Origin: Neisseria meningitidis
GTDB lineage: Bacteria > Pseudomonadota > Gammaproteobacteria > Burkholderiales > Neisseriaceae
Assembly (NCBI RefSeq): GCF_900638555.1
Contig: NZ_LR134525.1
Span: 1,302,001 to 1,366,000, forward strand
DNA length: 64,000 nucleotides
Reading direction: 5' to 3'
Shown in pieces: positions 11,789 to 20,967 of the stretch; positions within the stretch are counted from its first letter, which is position 1, and each line of letters starts with the position of its first letter. A program made the position numbers and the translations under genes. The notes below the pieces were generated by a model. It made no database searches and was not told the DNA's origin. It worked only from the letters and a program-made list of their open reading frames with translations.

Positions 11789-12556
11789 ATGGCACTGGCA
11801 AAACGCATCATCCCCTGTCTCGACGTAAAAGACGGGCGCGTCGTCAAAGGCGTGAACTTCATCGGTTTGCGCGACGCGGGCGACCCCGTCGAAGCCGCCA
11901 AACGCTACAACGGCGAAGGCGCGGACGAATTGACCTTCCTCGACATCACCGCCTCATCCGACAACCGCGACACCATCCTGCACATCATCGAAGAGGTTGC
12001 CGGACAAGTCTTCATCCCCCTGACCGTCGGCGGCGGCGTACGCACCGTTGCCGACATCCGCCGCCTGCTCAATGCCGGCGCGGACAAAGTCAGCATCAAC
12101 ACCGCCGCCGTTACCCGTCCCGACCTGATTGACGAAGCCGCCGGATTTTTCGGTTCGCAAGCCATCGTCGCCGCCGTCGATGCCAAAGCCGTCAACCCCG
12201 GAAACACACGCTGGGAAATCTTTACCCACGGCGGGCGCAATCCGACCGGTTTGGATGCGGTGGAATGGGCGATCGAAATGCAAAAACGCGGCGCGGGCGA
12301 AATCCTGCTTACCGGTATGGACAGGGACGGTACGAAACAGGGTTTCAACCTGCCGCTGACCCGCGCCGTTGCCGAAGCCGTCGACATCCCCGTCATCGCC
12401 TCCGGCGGGGTCGGCAATGTCCGGCACCTGATTGAAGGCATAACCGAAGGCAAAGCCGATGCCGTACTTGCCGCCGGCGTTTTCCATTTCGGGGAAATCG
12501 CCATCCGCGAAGCCAAACGCGCTATGCGCGAAGCCGGCATCGAAGTGCGCCTCTGA
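11789..12556 (+). CDS. hisF: Imidazole glycerol phosphate synthase cyclase subunit
   Basis: HisF condenses PRFAR with ammonia delivered by HisH, yielding imidazole glycerol phosphate and AICAR. The 255-residue TIM barrel has the catalytic aspartates in [14 protein letters not shown] and in [12 protein letters not shown], plus [12 protein letters not shown] and ASGGVGN phosphate-binding loops. It starts 12 bases after hisA, and its product pairs with HisH encoded just upstream. Confidence 0.97.
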   Translation: MALAKRIIPCLDVKDGRVVKGVNFIGLRDAGDPVEAAKRYNGEGADELTFLDITASSDNRDTILHIIEEVAGQVFIPLTVGGGVRTVADIRRLLNAGADKVSINTAAVTRPDLIDEAAGFFGSQAIVAAVDAKAVNPGNTRWEIFTHGGRNPTGLDAVEWAIEMQKRGAGEILLTGMDRDGTKQGFNLPLTRAVAEAVDIPVIASGGVGNVRHLIEGITEGKADAVLAAGVFHFGEIAIREAKRAMREAGIEVRL

Positions 12557-12586
12557 CCGCCCCGACTATGCCGTCTGAAAGAAAAT

Positions 12587-12982
12587 ATGGATAAAAACCT
12601 GCTTGAAGCCGTCAAATTTGACGAAAAAGGTTTGGTTTGCGCCATCGCCCAAGATGCCGAAACCAAACGTGTTTTAATGGTGGCGTGGATGAACGCCGAA
12701 GCCCTGCAAAAAACCGTCGAAACCGGCTTTGCCCACTATTACAGCCGTTCGCGCCAAAAACAATGGATGAAGGGCGAAGAGTCGGGACACACGCAAAAAG
12801 TCCGCGAACTGCGCCTCGACTGCGACGGCGACGCCATTGTGATGCTCATCGCCCAAAACGGCGGCATCGCCTGCCACACCGGGCGAGAAAGCTGCTTTTA
12901 CAAAGTCTGGCGCGGCGGCGCGTGGGAAACCGCCGATACCGTCCTGAAAGACGAAAAAGAGATTTACGGCAGCACGCACTGA
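12587..12982 (+). CDS. hisI: Phosphoribosyl-AMP cyclohydrolase
   Basis: HisI opens the purine ring of phosphoribosyl-AMP, the third step of histidine synthesis. The 131-residue protein carries the conserved core [28 protein letters not shown] and the metal-binding [14 protein letters not shown]...[10 protein letters not shown] cysteines. It lacks the HisE domain found fused in enterics; hisE is a separate gene in this window at 41462. A DUS lies in the 30-base gap before it. Confidence 0.95.
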   Translation: MDKNLLEAVKFDEKGLVCAIAQDAETKRVLMVAWMNAEALQKTVETGFAHYYSRSRQKQWMKGEESGHTQKVRELRLDCDGDAIVMLIAQNGGIACHTGRESCFYKVWRGGAWETADTVLKDEKEIYGSTH

Positions 12983-13088
12983 CCGCCTCCAACATTGAAT
13001 TATCAGGCATTTTTTTGTACAATCTCGCCGTCTCAAACACTGTCCGGGCCGTCTGAAAAGCGGCCTGAACCTTTTTGCAAAGAAAACC

Positions 13089-14684
13089 ATGTCCCAAGAA
13101 ATCCTCGACCAAGTGCGCCGCCGCCGCACGTTTGCCATCATCTCCCACCCCGACGCGGGTAAAACCACGTTGACTGAAAAACTCTTGCTGTTTTCAGGTG
13201 CGATTCAAAGCGCGGGTACGGTAAAAGGCAAGAAAACCGGCAAATTCGCCACCTCCGACTGGATGGACATCGAGAAGCAGCGCGGCATTTCCGTGGCATC
13301 AAGCGTGATGCAGTTCGACTATAAAGACCACACCGTCAACCTTTTGGACACGCCGGGACACCAAGACTTCTCCGAAGACACCTACCGCGTTTTGACCGCC
13401 GTCGATAGTGCCTTGATGGTCATCGACGCGGCAAAAGGCGTGGAAGCGCAAACCATCAAACTCTTGAACGTCTGCCGCCTGCGCAATACGCCGATTGTTA
13501 CGTTCATGAACAAATACGACCGCGAAGTGCGCGATTCCCTGGAATTGCTGGACGAAGTGGAAAACATCCTGCAAATCCGCTGCGCGCCCGTAACCTGGCC
13601 GATCGGCATGGGCAAAAACTTCAAAGGCGTGTACCACATCCTGAACGACGAAATCTATCTCTTTGAAGCGGGCGGCGAACGCTTGCCGCACGAGTTCGAC
13701 ATCATCAAAGGCATCGATAATCCCGAATTGGAACAACGCTTTCCGTTAGAAATACAGCAGTTGCGCGACGAAATCGAATTGGTGCAGGCGGCTTCCAACG
13801 AGTTCAATCTCGACGAATTCCTCGCCGGCGAACTCACGCCCGTATTCTTCGGCTCTGCGATTAACAACTTCGGTATTCAGGAAATCCTCAATTCATTGAT
13901 TGAATGGGCGCCCGCGCCGAAACCACGCGATGCGACCGTGCGTATGGTCGAGCCGGACGAGCCGAAGTTTTCCGGATTTATCTTCAAAATCCAAGCCAAT
14001 ATGGACCCGAAACACCGCGACCGTATTGCCTTCTTGCGCGTCTGCTCCGGCAAATTCGAGCGCGGCATGAAAATGAAACACCTGCGTATCAACCGCGAAA
14101 TCGCCGCCTCCAGCGTGGTAACCTTCATGTCCCACGACCGCGAGCTGGTTGAAGAAGCCTACGCCGGCGACATTATCGGTATCCCAAACCACGGCAACAT
14201 CCAAATCGGCGACAGCTTCTCCGAAGGCGAACAACTGACGTTTACCGGCATCCCATTCTTCGCGCCCGAACTGTTCCGCAGCGTTCGCATCAAAAACCCG
14301 CTGAAAATCAAGCAACTGCAAAAAGGTTTGCAACAGCTTGGCGAAGAAGGTGCGGTGCAGGTGTTCAAACCAATGAGCGGCGCGGATTTGATTTTGGGCG
14401 CGGTCGGCGTGTTGCAGTTTGAAGTCGTTACCTCGCGCCTTGCCAACGAATACGGCGTGGAAGCCGTGTTCGACAACGCATCCATCTGGTCGGCGCGCTG
14501 GGTATCGTGCGACGACAAGAAAAAACTGGCGGAATTTGAAAAAGCCAACGCGGGCAACCTCGCCATCGACGCGGGCGGCAACCTCGCCTACCTCGCCCCT
14601 AACCGCGTGAATCTGGGACTCACGCAAGAACGCTGGCCGGACATCGTGTTCCACGAAACGCGCGAGCATTCGGTCAAACTTTAA
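13089..14684 (+). CDS. prfC: Peptide chain release factor 3
   Basis: RF3 is a GTPase that removes RF1/RF2 from the ribosome after termination. The 531-residue protein has G1 [12 protein letters not shown] (residues 17-28), the switch region with G3 [12 protein letters not shown], and G4 NKYDRE. Full length for the family. The last 25 codons and the terminator are repeated downstream as a tandem array, but the gene itself is intact, ending REHSVKL. It stands alone between the his cluster and that repeat. Confidence 0.96.
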   Translation: MSQEILDQVRRRRTFAIISHPDAGKTTLTEKLLLFSGAIQSAGTVKGKKTGKFATSDWMDIEKQRGISVASSVMQFDYKDHTVNLLDTPGHQDFSEDTYRVLTAVDSALMVIDAAKGVEAQTIKLLNVCRLRNTPIVTFMNKYDREVRDSLELLDEVENILQIRCAPVTWPIGMGKNFKGVYHILNDEIYLFEAGGERLPHEFDIIKGIDNPELEQRFPLEIQQLRDEIELVQAASNEFNLDEFLAGELTPVFFGSAINNFGIQEILNSLIEWAPAPKPRDATVRMVEPDEPKFSGFIFKIQANMDPKHRDRIAFLRVCSGKFERGMKMKHLRINREIAASSVVTFMSHDRELVEEAYAGDIIGIPNHGNIQIGDSFSEGEQLTFTGIPFFAPELFRSVRIKNPLKIKQLQKGLQQLGEEGAVQVFKPMSGADLILGAVGVLQFEVVTSRLANEYGVEAVFDNASIWSARWVSCDDKKKLAEFEKANAGNLAIDAGGNLAYLAPNRVNLGLTQERWPDIVFHETREHSVKL

Positions 14685-15058
14685 AAAGCAATCGGCAATA
14701 AAATGCCGTCTAAACCCGAAAAAAGGGCTTCAGACGGCATTTTTGCCTGCAACTCAAACGCAGACGGTCAAAATCAAGGCGCATCGGATACCGTTATCGG
14801 GCATCCCGTCCTCATGAATTTAGGGCTGACGCAAGAACGTTGGCCGGACGTCGTGTTCCACGAAACGCGCGAACATTCGGTCAAACTCTAAAAAGCAATC
14901 GGCGATAAAATGCCGTCTAAACCCGAAAAAAGGGCTTCAGACGGCATTTTTGCCTGCAACTCAAACGCAGACGGTCAAAATCAAGGCGCATCGGATACCG
15001 TTATCGGATGCGTCCCGTCCGCGTGAATTTGGGGCTGACGTAGGAACGCCGATGTGAT
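14608..15058 (+). repeat. Tandem repeat of prfC tail plus terminator
   Basis: A unit of about 207-209 bases begins inside prfC at 14608 ([11 protein letters not shown]), recurs at 14815 nearly unchanged, and begins a third time at 15024 for about 30 bases before the similarity stops. Each full unit holds the last 25 prfC codons, a stop, and a DUS-type terminator (14703 and 14910). The second copy is in an open frame starting at 14703 and ends in the same REHSVKL, but it is a repeat by-product rather than a gene. No other gene is present between 14685 and 15059. Confidence 0.9.
14703..14745 (+). terminator. prfC terminator, first copy
   Basis: ATGCCGTCTAAACCC pairs imperfectly with GGGCTTCAGACGGCAT and TTTTT follows. 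The left arm carries a DUS with one base changed. A second identical copy lies about 207 bases downstream. Confidence 0.75.
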
Positions 15059-15059
15059 T

Positions 15060-15590
15060 TCACATCCCGTACTGTTTCGACAGCTTCACATAATGCGCGG
15101 CGGAATATTTCAAAAAGGCTTTTTCCTCATCGGTCAGCACGCGCACTTGTCTGACCGGCGAACCGACATAAAGGTAGCCGCCCGCCAAACGTTTGCGCGG
15201 CGGAACGAGGCTGCCCGCGCCGATCATCACTTCGTCCTCAATCACGGCATCGTCCAGAACCGTCGTCCCCATGCCGACCAGGACGCGGTTGCCGATACGG
15301 CAGCCGTGCAGCATCACTTTGTGCCCCACGGTAACGTCTTCGCCGATAACCAGCGGCGACCCTTCGGGTTTGGCGGCGGTTTTGTGGGAAACGTGCAGGA
15401 CGCTGCCGTCCTGTATATTGCTGCGCGCGCCGACGGTGATGCTGTTCACATCGCCGCGCAACACGGCGCACGGCCACACAGAAACGTCTTCGGCAAGCGA
15501 CACTTCGCCGATGACGACGCACGCTTCGTCTATCATACAGCTTTCGTGGATTTCGGGCGTGCGGTTTTGGAAAGTTCGGATTGCGTTCAT
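15060..15590 (-). CDS. Gamma-carbonic anhydrase family protein
   Basis: The 176-residue protein belongs to the left-handed beta-helix (hexapeptide repeat) group near YrdA/PaaY/gamma-carbonic anhydrases. Hexapeptide turns are visible from residue ~20 to ~140 (VVIGEVSLAEDVSVWPCAVLRGD, IGEDVTVGHKVMLHGC, IGNRVLVGMG). Histidines in VLHVSH and VGHKVMLHGC are in the usual zinc positions. A C-terminal helix follows (DEEKAFLKYSAAHYVKLSKQ). The start is preceded by AAGGAGGAAAA. The reaction is not proven for most members of this group. Confidence 0.85.
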   Translation of the reverse strand: MNAIRTFQNRTPEIHESCMIDEACVVIGEVSLAEDVSVWPCAVLRGDVNSITVGARSNIQDGSVLHVSHKTAAKPEGSPLVIGEDVTVGHKVMLHGCRIGNRVLVGMGTTVLDDAVIEDEVMIGAGSLVPPRKRLAGGYLYVGSPVRQVRVLTDEEKAFLKYSAAHYVKLSKQYGM

Positions 15591-15630
15591 TTTTCCTCCT
15601 TCGGTAAGATGTATAGTGTTAAAGGATTTA

Positions 15631-16628
15631 TTAAATATTCCCCCTGATTGCTTTTAAAATCCTGCCTGTAATATCGACCCCGAATAATGTGATTATCGGG
15701 AATATCAGCTTATATATCAATTTATTGGACTTTAACAGCATAAACCTTAAATGATACGCCCTTCTTTTTATATCAGCATCACACGCTATATTTTTACTCG
15801 TCATGATAAAAAGCAAAACGAGATATTCGTAGGAAAGAAAAGAATAAAGATAACTTGATATATCCCTATTAAATTCCATTTCCGCATTTTTCTCCAAAAT
15901 ATATAATAATGACTTTATACTTTTTTCCGAAACAGTTCCTGTTTTAGAATCTTTTCTTCCCTGCCGATAATAGTAATAACAACCGTCCAAATAAGAAAAA
16001 GTTGTTGCCGCATTAAATAATCTCATTGACCATTCGATATCTTCGGCATAAACCTCTTTTTCAAAAAATAGTTTTTCTTTGATAATCAATTCCCTTTTTA
16101 TAATCTTATTACACGCCGAACCCGGAAATTTTCTAAATCGGCATAATCCTTTCAAAACTTCGACTTTGGATTGATTGAGTATTTTTTCAGGCTGATAATC
16201 TTCGCCAAAATGTGAAACACTTCCCTTATCATATTTAACCGCATTTAAAAAAACCACATCCGGCATATCAATATCATCTTTACTAAGAAAATCCAGCAAG
16301 ACCTGACAATTAATAAAATCATCCGAATCAATAAAGACTATATATTTTCCGTTTGAATTTTTTATTCCGGTATTCCTAGCTTCTGCCGTCCCTTGGTTAT
16401 CCTGATAGATATATTTGATATTTGGTGTCCGGTGTTTGTTGTTTGTTGTTTGTTGTTTGTTGTTTTATCTATATATTTATAACATATATCTTCACTTCCG
16501 TCTTTTGACCCGTCATTCACAAGGATAAGTTCGACATTTTCATTACTTAATATAGGTTCTATGGAACTTAAACACGCTTCCAAATAACTTTCGACATTAT
16601 AAATGGGAACTACGATACTTAAATCCAT
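15631..16628 (-). pseudogene. Phase-variable family 2 glycosyltransferase, frame off
   Basis: The start (MDLSIVVPIYNVESYLEACL) and VNDGSKDGSED are classic GT-2 nucleotide-sugar binding features, and the DxD region appears as VFIDSDDF. The first frame runs 16628-16362 and passes through four copies of the heptamer CAACAAA (read on this strand), translated as TTNNKQQTTN, then meets a stop. The rest of the enzyme (YIYQDNQGTAEARNTGIKN onward, stop at 15631) is one frame away. A gain of one heptamer or loss of two would join them into about 334 residues. The gene is AT-rich compared with its neighbours, suggesting acquisition. Likely acts on a surface glycan such as lipooligosaccharide or pilin glycan; the substrate cannot be told. 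Confidence 0.85.
16435..16462 (-). repeat. Heptanucleotide repeat, four copies
   Basis: Four perfect copies of TTTGTTG on the plus strand (CAACAAA in the coding direction) lie within the glycosyltransferase frame. Seven is not a multiple of three, so each unit gained or lost shifts the frame, as in contingency loci. Confidence 0.95.
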
Positions 16629-16721
16629 ATCTTTCTCATTTTACTAAATCATTTTAATCTTAACCCAATCATAACCGGCAGGAGGGGAAACGCCCCCCTG
16701 TTTGATAACGGACGCGCCGTT

Positions 16722-16752
16722 TCCTGCCGCCCGAAAGGTTTCAGACGGCAGG
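16722..16752 (-). terminator. Terminator after potD
   Basis: CTGCCGTCTGAAACC (reading leftward) pairs imperfectly with GGGCGGCAG around a short loop just after the potD stop. It contains one DUS and one degenerate arm. Confidence 0.6.
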
Positions 16753-16760
16753 GATTCCGG

Positions 16761-17900
16761 TTATTTGCCCGCTTTGAGCCCTTGCCACAGCTTCACGCCC
16801 AATTTGGCGGATTCTGCGGATTTGGGCGATACGATGAAACTTTTTTCCATCAGTTCTTTGTTCGGGAAAATCGATGCGTCGGAGGTGTATTTTTCATCCA
16901 TCAGCTCGCGCGCGGGACGGCTGGCGGGCGCGTAGGTAACGAAGCTGCCGTTTTTCGCCGCCACCTCGGGCCGGAGCGTGTAGTCGATATAGCGGTGGGC
17001 GTTGGCGACGTTTTGCGCGTCGCGCGGAATCATAAAGGAATCCACCCACACGCCCACGCCGGTTTTCGGGGTCAATACTTTGATTTCCACGCCGTTTGCG
17101 GCTTCTTCGGCACGGGTTTTGGCAATGTTCAAATCGCCGCCGTAACCGATGGCGGCACACAGGTTGCCCGCCGCCATATCGTCGATATAGCCGGAAGAGC
17201 TGAAGCGTTTCACGTCGCCCCGGACGGCTTTCATCATATCGACGGCGGCTTTGATGTCTTCGGGATTTTCACTGTTGGGGTCTTTGCCCAAATAGTGCAA
17301 CGCCAAAGGAATCTGTTCGATTGCGCTGTCGAAATAGCTGATGCCGCAGGATTTGAGTTTGGCGGTGTATTCAGGGTTGAACACCAAATCCCATTCGTTT
17401 TCGGGCAGCTTGTCCGTACCCAATGCCTTTTGCACCTGCCGCGTGTTGATTGCCAAGGTGTTGATGCCCCAGAAATAGGGGACGGCGTATTCGTTGCCCG
17501 GATCGACGGCTTCCATCATTTTCAGCAAATCTTTATCGATGTTGCCGTAATGGGGGATTTGCGCCTTGTCGATTTTCTGATACGCGCCCGCTTTGATTTG
17601 CCGGCCGACGTTGGCGATGGACGGCGCGGTCAGGTCGTAGCCGGATTTGCCGGTCAGGACTTTTGCCTCCAGTGTTTCGTTGCTGTCGTAATAATCGGAA
17701 CGCGTCTTGATGCCGGTTTCTTTTTCAAAGGCGGCGACGGTTTCGGGATCGACATAATCCGACCAGTTGTAGATATTGAGTTTGCCCGATTGTTCGGCTT
17801 CGGGCTTGGCGGAGGGGGGGTGGGCGGCGGTATCGTTTCCGCCGCCGCACGCAGTCAAGGCGAGGCTCAGGATTGCCGCCGCCACCAGTGTTTTTTTCAT
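16761..17900 (-). CDS. potD: Spermidine/putrescine-binding lipoprotein
   Basis: This is the polyamine-binding component of an ABC importer. The 379-residue precursor starts MKKTLVAAAILSLALTACGGG, a lipoprotein signal with lipobox LTAC (Cys18), so it is probably anchored to a membrane facing the periplasm. The mature domain has the PotD/PotF pattern LNIYNWSDYVDPETVAAFEKETGI. The ATG at 17900 follows a GAAAGGTCG site; the longer open frame upstream has no signal-like sequence. The matching permease/ATPase genes potIHG are 15 kb away at 31.5-34.5 kb. A C7 run near codon 28 is unlikely to vary. Confidence 0.93.
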   Translation of the reverse strand: MKKTLVAAAILSLALTACGGGNDTAAHPPSAKPEAEQSGKLNIYNWSDYVDPETVAAFEKETGIKTRSDYYDSNETLEAKVLTGKSGYDLTAPSIANVGRQIKAGAYQKIDKAQIPHYGNIDKDLLKMMEAVDPGNEYAVPYFWGINTLAINTRQVQKALGTDKLPENEWDLVFNPEYTAKLKSCGISYFDSAIEQIPLALHYLGKDPNSENPEDIKAAVDMMKAVRGDVKRFSSSGYIDDMAAGNLCAAIGYGGDLNIAKTRAEEAANGVEIKVLTPKTGVGVWVDSFMIPRDAQNVANAHRYIDYTLRPEVAAKNGSFVTYAPASRPARELMDEKYTSDASIFPNKELMEKSFIVSPKSAESAKLGVKLWQGLKAGK

Positions 17901-18122
17901 GGTTTTCGACCTTTCGTTCAAAAATAAAAAACATTGCAGGGACGGCCTGGCCGCCTGCATCGGAAGCTGTGGGGGCGGCCGGTCGGCTTTCTTGGCCCTT
18001 GATGCAGCAAGGTTTGCATTAAACGGCAAAAACAACCGGGGCGCAACCGTTAATTTTCACGGGTTTGCCGTTCCGATGCCCGATCGGGCGGTAATGCGGG
18101 ACATTGTTCCGCCTGCGTGAAA

Positions 18123-18158
18123 ATGCCGTCTGAAGCCTCGGCGGCTTTCAGACGGCAT
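18123..18158 (-). terminator. DUS inverted-repeat terminator after lolA
   Basis: ATGCCGTCTGAAGCC and GGCTTTCAGACGGCAT flank a short loop between the lolA stop and the potD upstream region. Confidence 0.8.
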
Positions 18159-18172
18159 CGGGGCGGACGGCA

Positions 18173-18796
18173 TCAGTTGCTCAACACGTCCACGCCTTTG
18201 GGCGGGGTAAACTTGAACGCGCCGCGCGAGAGTTGGGGATTGGTATTCAAACCGCCGAAACTGATGGAGGTTTGATTGCCGAAGCTGTCTTTAAGCTGCA
18301 TGGCGGCGAGGTTGCCGCCTTTGAAGCCGATGCGGATGTATTGGTAGCCGGCGTTGTTGCGTTTGGGCGTTGCCAGCACATAATCGATGCCGTTGGACGA
18401 ACCGTCCTCTTTCAGCGTGTAGCTGCTTTCGAGGGCGGTTTTGTTCGACAGGATGGCGGCGGGGCTGCCGCCTATGGCCTGGTCTTGGGACGACTTGGTC
18501 ACTTGTGCCAAATCGACATCGTAGAGCCAAACGGTTTGACCGTCGCCGACAATAGTCTGTTTGTAAGGCGAAGTGTATTCCCATTTAAAGAGGCCCGGGC
18601 GCAGGATTTTGAACGTGCCGTGCGCGGTTTGGGTTTTCTTTTTGCTTTGGACGGTTTGGGTGAAGCTGCCGCTGATACCGTCGGCATCGTTGTTGAATTG
18701 CTTGAGCGCGTCCACCGCGCCCGCCTGTGCGGAAGCGACGGAGACGGTCAGGGAGCAAACGGCGAGGAATTGGAACAGGTTGTGCGGTTTCATCAT
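18173..18796 (-). CDS. lolA: Outer-membrane lipoprotein carrier LolA
   Basis: LolA ferries lipoproteins released by LolCDE through the periplasm to LolB on the outer membrane. The 207-residue precursor has a signal peptide of about 26 residues (cut near ASAQAG). The mature protein shows the LolA pattern: FTQTVQSKKKTQTAHGTFKILRPGLFKWEY and DGQTVWLYDVDLAQVT. Two adjacent ATG codons (18796 and 18793) follow AACAAGGAAAAATA; the first gives the usual family length. Neighbouring potD is in the same direction but separated by a terminator. Confidence 0.94.
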   Translation of the reverse strand: MMKPHNLFQFLAVCSLTVSVASAQAGAVDALKQFNNDADGISGSFTQTVQSKKKTQTAHGTFKILRPGLFKWEYTSPYKQTIVGDGQTVWLYDVDLAQVTKSSQDQAIGGSPAAILSNKTALESSYTLKEDGSSNGIDYVLATPKRNNAGYQYIRIGFKGGNLAAMQLKDSFGNQTSISFGGLNTNPQLSRGAFKFTPPKGVDVLSN

Positions 18797-18967
18797 TATT
18801 TTTCCTTGTTGGAATGAGTGTGGCGTAAAGTATCGGCGCGGCAAAACAATCATACGGGCGGCGTTACGGGCAGTTTGTATTTTGCAAACCGCGTTTTCCG
18901 AGGGCTGATTTTTTTGACCGCTCGGAAAAGGCAGGCGCGCCACGCTGCCCTTTAATGTGTGCCGCGT
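18797..18967. other. lolA upstream region
   Basis: Non-coding stretch before the CREE. It should hold the leftward lolA promoter. I see no conserved operator, RNA gene or repeat in it. Confidence 0.5.
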
Positions 18968-19122
18968 TATAGTGGATTAACAAAAATCAGGACAAGGCGA
19001 CGAAGCCGCAGACAGTACAAATAGTACGGAACCGATTCACTTGGTGCTTCAGTACCTTAGAGAATCGTTCTCTTTGAGCTAAGGCGAGGCAACGCCGTAC
19101 TGGTTTTTGTTCATCCACTATA
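18968..19122. repeat. Correia element (full length)
   Basis: 155 bases bounded by TATAGTGGATTAACAAAAA and its imperfect inverted copy ending CCACTATA, with the usual core (AAGGCGACGAAGCCGCAGACAGTAC). These non-autonomous elements insert at TA and can carry IHF sites and promoters. The right end has one change (TTCATCC for TTAATCC). Confidence 0.95.
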
Positions 19123-19225
19123 TTTGACGGTTTGGGCGCGGAATGCCGAATCGCGGAGATTATATGCCTCATCTTGTTTTTTTTAAACGCTATAATATTT
19201 GTTTTCCGAACACGGCGGACTTGAG

Positions 19226-20053
19226 ATGAAACCCGATATTTATGCTTTGCTGGAACGCGCCCTGCTTTCGGGCGACCCCGATGAAAAAGGACGGCTGACG
19301 GATGAGGCGTTTGCCGCCGTTCAGAACATGGACGGTGCTGAAACAAACACGCCGCCGCTGGATTTCCCCCGCGCAGGGCGGCCGGACAAGCCGGTTTTGG
19401 TCGCGCCGTCACAACTGACCCCGCGCAAAATGAACACGACCGAAGGCTATGCGGCGATGCTGCACGCGATTGCGCATATCGAGTTCAATGCCGTCAATCT
19501 GGCTTTGGACGCGGCATACCGTTTCCGCACGCTGCCGTTTCAGTTTGTCCGCGACTGGGTGAAAGTGGCGAAGGAAGAGGTGTACCACTTCCGCCTGATG
19601 CGCGAAAGGCTGCGCGCTTTCGGCTTCGATTACGGCGATTTCGAGGCGCACAATCATTTATGGGATATGGCATACAAAACCGCCTACGATCCTTTGTTGC
19701 GTATGGCTTTAGTGCCGCGCGTATTGGAAGCTCGTGGGCTAGACGTTACGCCGGGGATACGCGCGAAGGTGGCGCAGCGCGGCGATTCGGAAACCTGCGG
19801 CGTGTTGGACATTATTTACCGCGACGAAGTGGGCCATGTCGCCATCGGCAACCGGTGGTATCAACACCTCTGCCGCGAACGCGGTTTGGAACCGATTGCC
19901 CTGTTCCGCAGCCTGATTGCCCGTTACGATATGTTTATCTTCCGCGGCTATGTTAACATCGAAGCGCGCGAAAAAGCGGGCTTCAGCCGCTTCGAATTGG
20001 ATATGCTGGAAGATTTCGAGCAGAGTTTGAAACAGAACAAAAATACCGTCTGA
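19226..20053 (+). CDS. DUF455 ferritin-like protein
   Basis: The 275-residue protein belongs to the DUF455 group of ferritin-like helical proteins. Acidic/histidine metal-ligand patterns are visible as MLHAIAHIEFNAVNLALD, AKEEVYHFRLMRERL and YRDEVGHVAIGNRWYQHL, which fit a di-iron four-helix bundle. The ATG at 19226 is preceded by GGACTTGAG. gph starts 12 bases after the stop, so the two are co-transcribed. The function is not established; the helices and metal-site pattern are what can be seen. Confidence 0.85.
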   Translation: MKPDIYALLERALLSGDPDEKGRLTDEAFAAVQNMDGAETNTPPLDFPRAGRPDKPVLVAPSQLTPRKMNTTEGYAAMLHAIAHIEFNAVNLALDAAYRFRTLPFQFVRDWVKVAKEEVYHFRLMRERLRAFGFDYGDFEAHNHLWDMAYKTAYDPLLRMALVPRVLEARGLDVTPGIRAKVAQRGDSETCGVLDIIYRDEVGHVAIGNRWYQHLCRERGLEPIALFRSLIARYDMFIFRGYVNIEAREKAGFSRFELDMLEDFEQSLKQNKNTV

Positions 20054-20065
20054 AAAGGAACATAC

Positions 20066-20728
20066 ATGATACACGCCGTACTCTTCGACCTCGACGGCAC
20101 GCTTGCCGACACCGCCCTAGACCTCGGCGGCGCACTCAATACCCTGCTCGCCCGCCACGGACTGCCGCCCAAAAGCATGGACGAAATCCGCAACCAAGCC
20201 AGCCACGGCGCAGCAGGACTGCTCAAGCTCGGCACAGGCATCACCCCCGACCACCCCGACTATGCCCGATGGCGCACCGAATACCTTGACGAATACGACA
20301 GCCGCTACGCCCAAGACACCACCCTCTTCGGCGGCGTAAACGAACTCATCGCCGAACTCGACAGACGCGGCATCAAATGGGGCATCATCACCAACAAACC
20401 CATGCGCTTCACCGACAAACTCGCCCCCAAACTCGGCTTCATCATCCCACCCGCCGTCGTCGTCAGCGGCGACACCTGCGGCGAACCCAAGCCCAGCATC
20501 AAACCCATGCTGTATGCGTGCGGACAAATCCACGCCGACCCGCAACACACACTCTACGTCGGCGATGCCGAACGCGACATCCAAGCAGGCCGCAACGCCG
20601 GCATGAAAACCGTCCTCGCCGAATGGGGCTACATCGCTCCCGAAGACGATACCGGCTCATGGCAGGCGGATTTCCACATCCGCACGCCGCTCGATCTGCT
20701 CGAATGTCTGGACAAAATACAGCCCTGA
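20066..20728 (+). CDS. gph: Phosphoglycolate phosphatase (HAD family)
   Basis: The 220-residue HAD-superfamily hydrolase has motif I DLDGTLADT at residues 8-16, motif II ITNKPMRFTDK and motif IV VGDAERDIQAGRNAGM. The length and helical cap fit Gph, which removes 2-phosphoglycolate formed during DNA repair. AAAGGAACATAC precedes the start. Some HAD relatives with this layout act on other sugar phosphates, for example N-acetylmuramate 6-phosphate, so the substrate is inferred. Confidence 0.88.
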   Translation: MIHAVLFDLDGTLADTALDLGGALNTLLARHGLPPKSMDEIRNQASHGAAGLLKLGTGITPDHPDYARWRTEYLDEYDSRYAQDTTLFGGVNELIAELDRRGIKWGIITNKPMRFTDKLAPKLGFIIPPAVVVSGDTCGEPKPSIKPMLYACGQIHADPQHTLYVGDAERDIQAGRNAGMKTVLAEWGYIAPEDDTGSWQADFHIRTPLDLLECLDKIQP

Positions 20729-20749
20729 AAAATATCCGCCCCACAAACA

Positions 20750-20905
20750 TATAGTGGATTAAATCTAAACCAGTACGTCGTTGCCTCGCCTTAGCTCAAA
20801 GAGAACGATTCTCTAAGGTGCTGAAGCACCAAGTGAATCGGCTCCGTACTATTTGTACTGTCTGCGGCTTCGTCGCCTTGTCCTGATTTTTGTTAATCCA
20901 CTATA
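20750..20905. repeat. Correia element (full length)
   Basis: 156 bases with TATAGTGGATTAAATCTAAACC at the left, one of the two known terminal variants, and the TTTTTGTTAATCCACTATA variant at the right. It lies between the convergent gph and ppsR genes. Confidence 0.95.
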
Positions 20906-20909
20906 AAAC

Positions 20910-20939
20910 TGCCGTCTGAAACCTGATTTCAGACGGCAG
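20910..20939. terminator. DUS inverted-repeat terminator between gph and ppsR
   Basis: CTGCCGTCTGAA and TTCAGACGGCAG flank a short loop. It can serve both convergent genes. Confidence 0.8.
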
Positions 20940-20967
20940 TTCCACCTTCAAACCGAATCAAAACCCG

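Noticed and set aside
14703..14891. 62-codon frame ending in the prfC C-terminus
   Set aside because: It is the second copy of the prfC tail repeat read from inside the terminator, without its own ribosome binding site.
17814..17820. C7 run (coding strand) near codon 28 of potD as a phase-variation tract
   Set aside because: The gene is in frame, seven C is short for switching, and the tract lies in a variable linker after the lipobox. There is no evidence of variation.
18968..19122. Correia element as a structured non-coding RNA gene
   Set aside because: The long hairpin comes from its inverted ends and is shared by all eight copies in different contexts. Transcription from it was not inferable.
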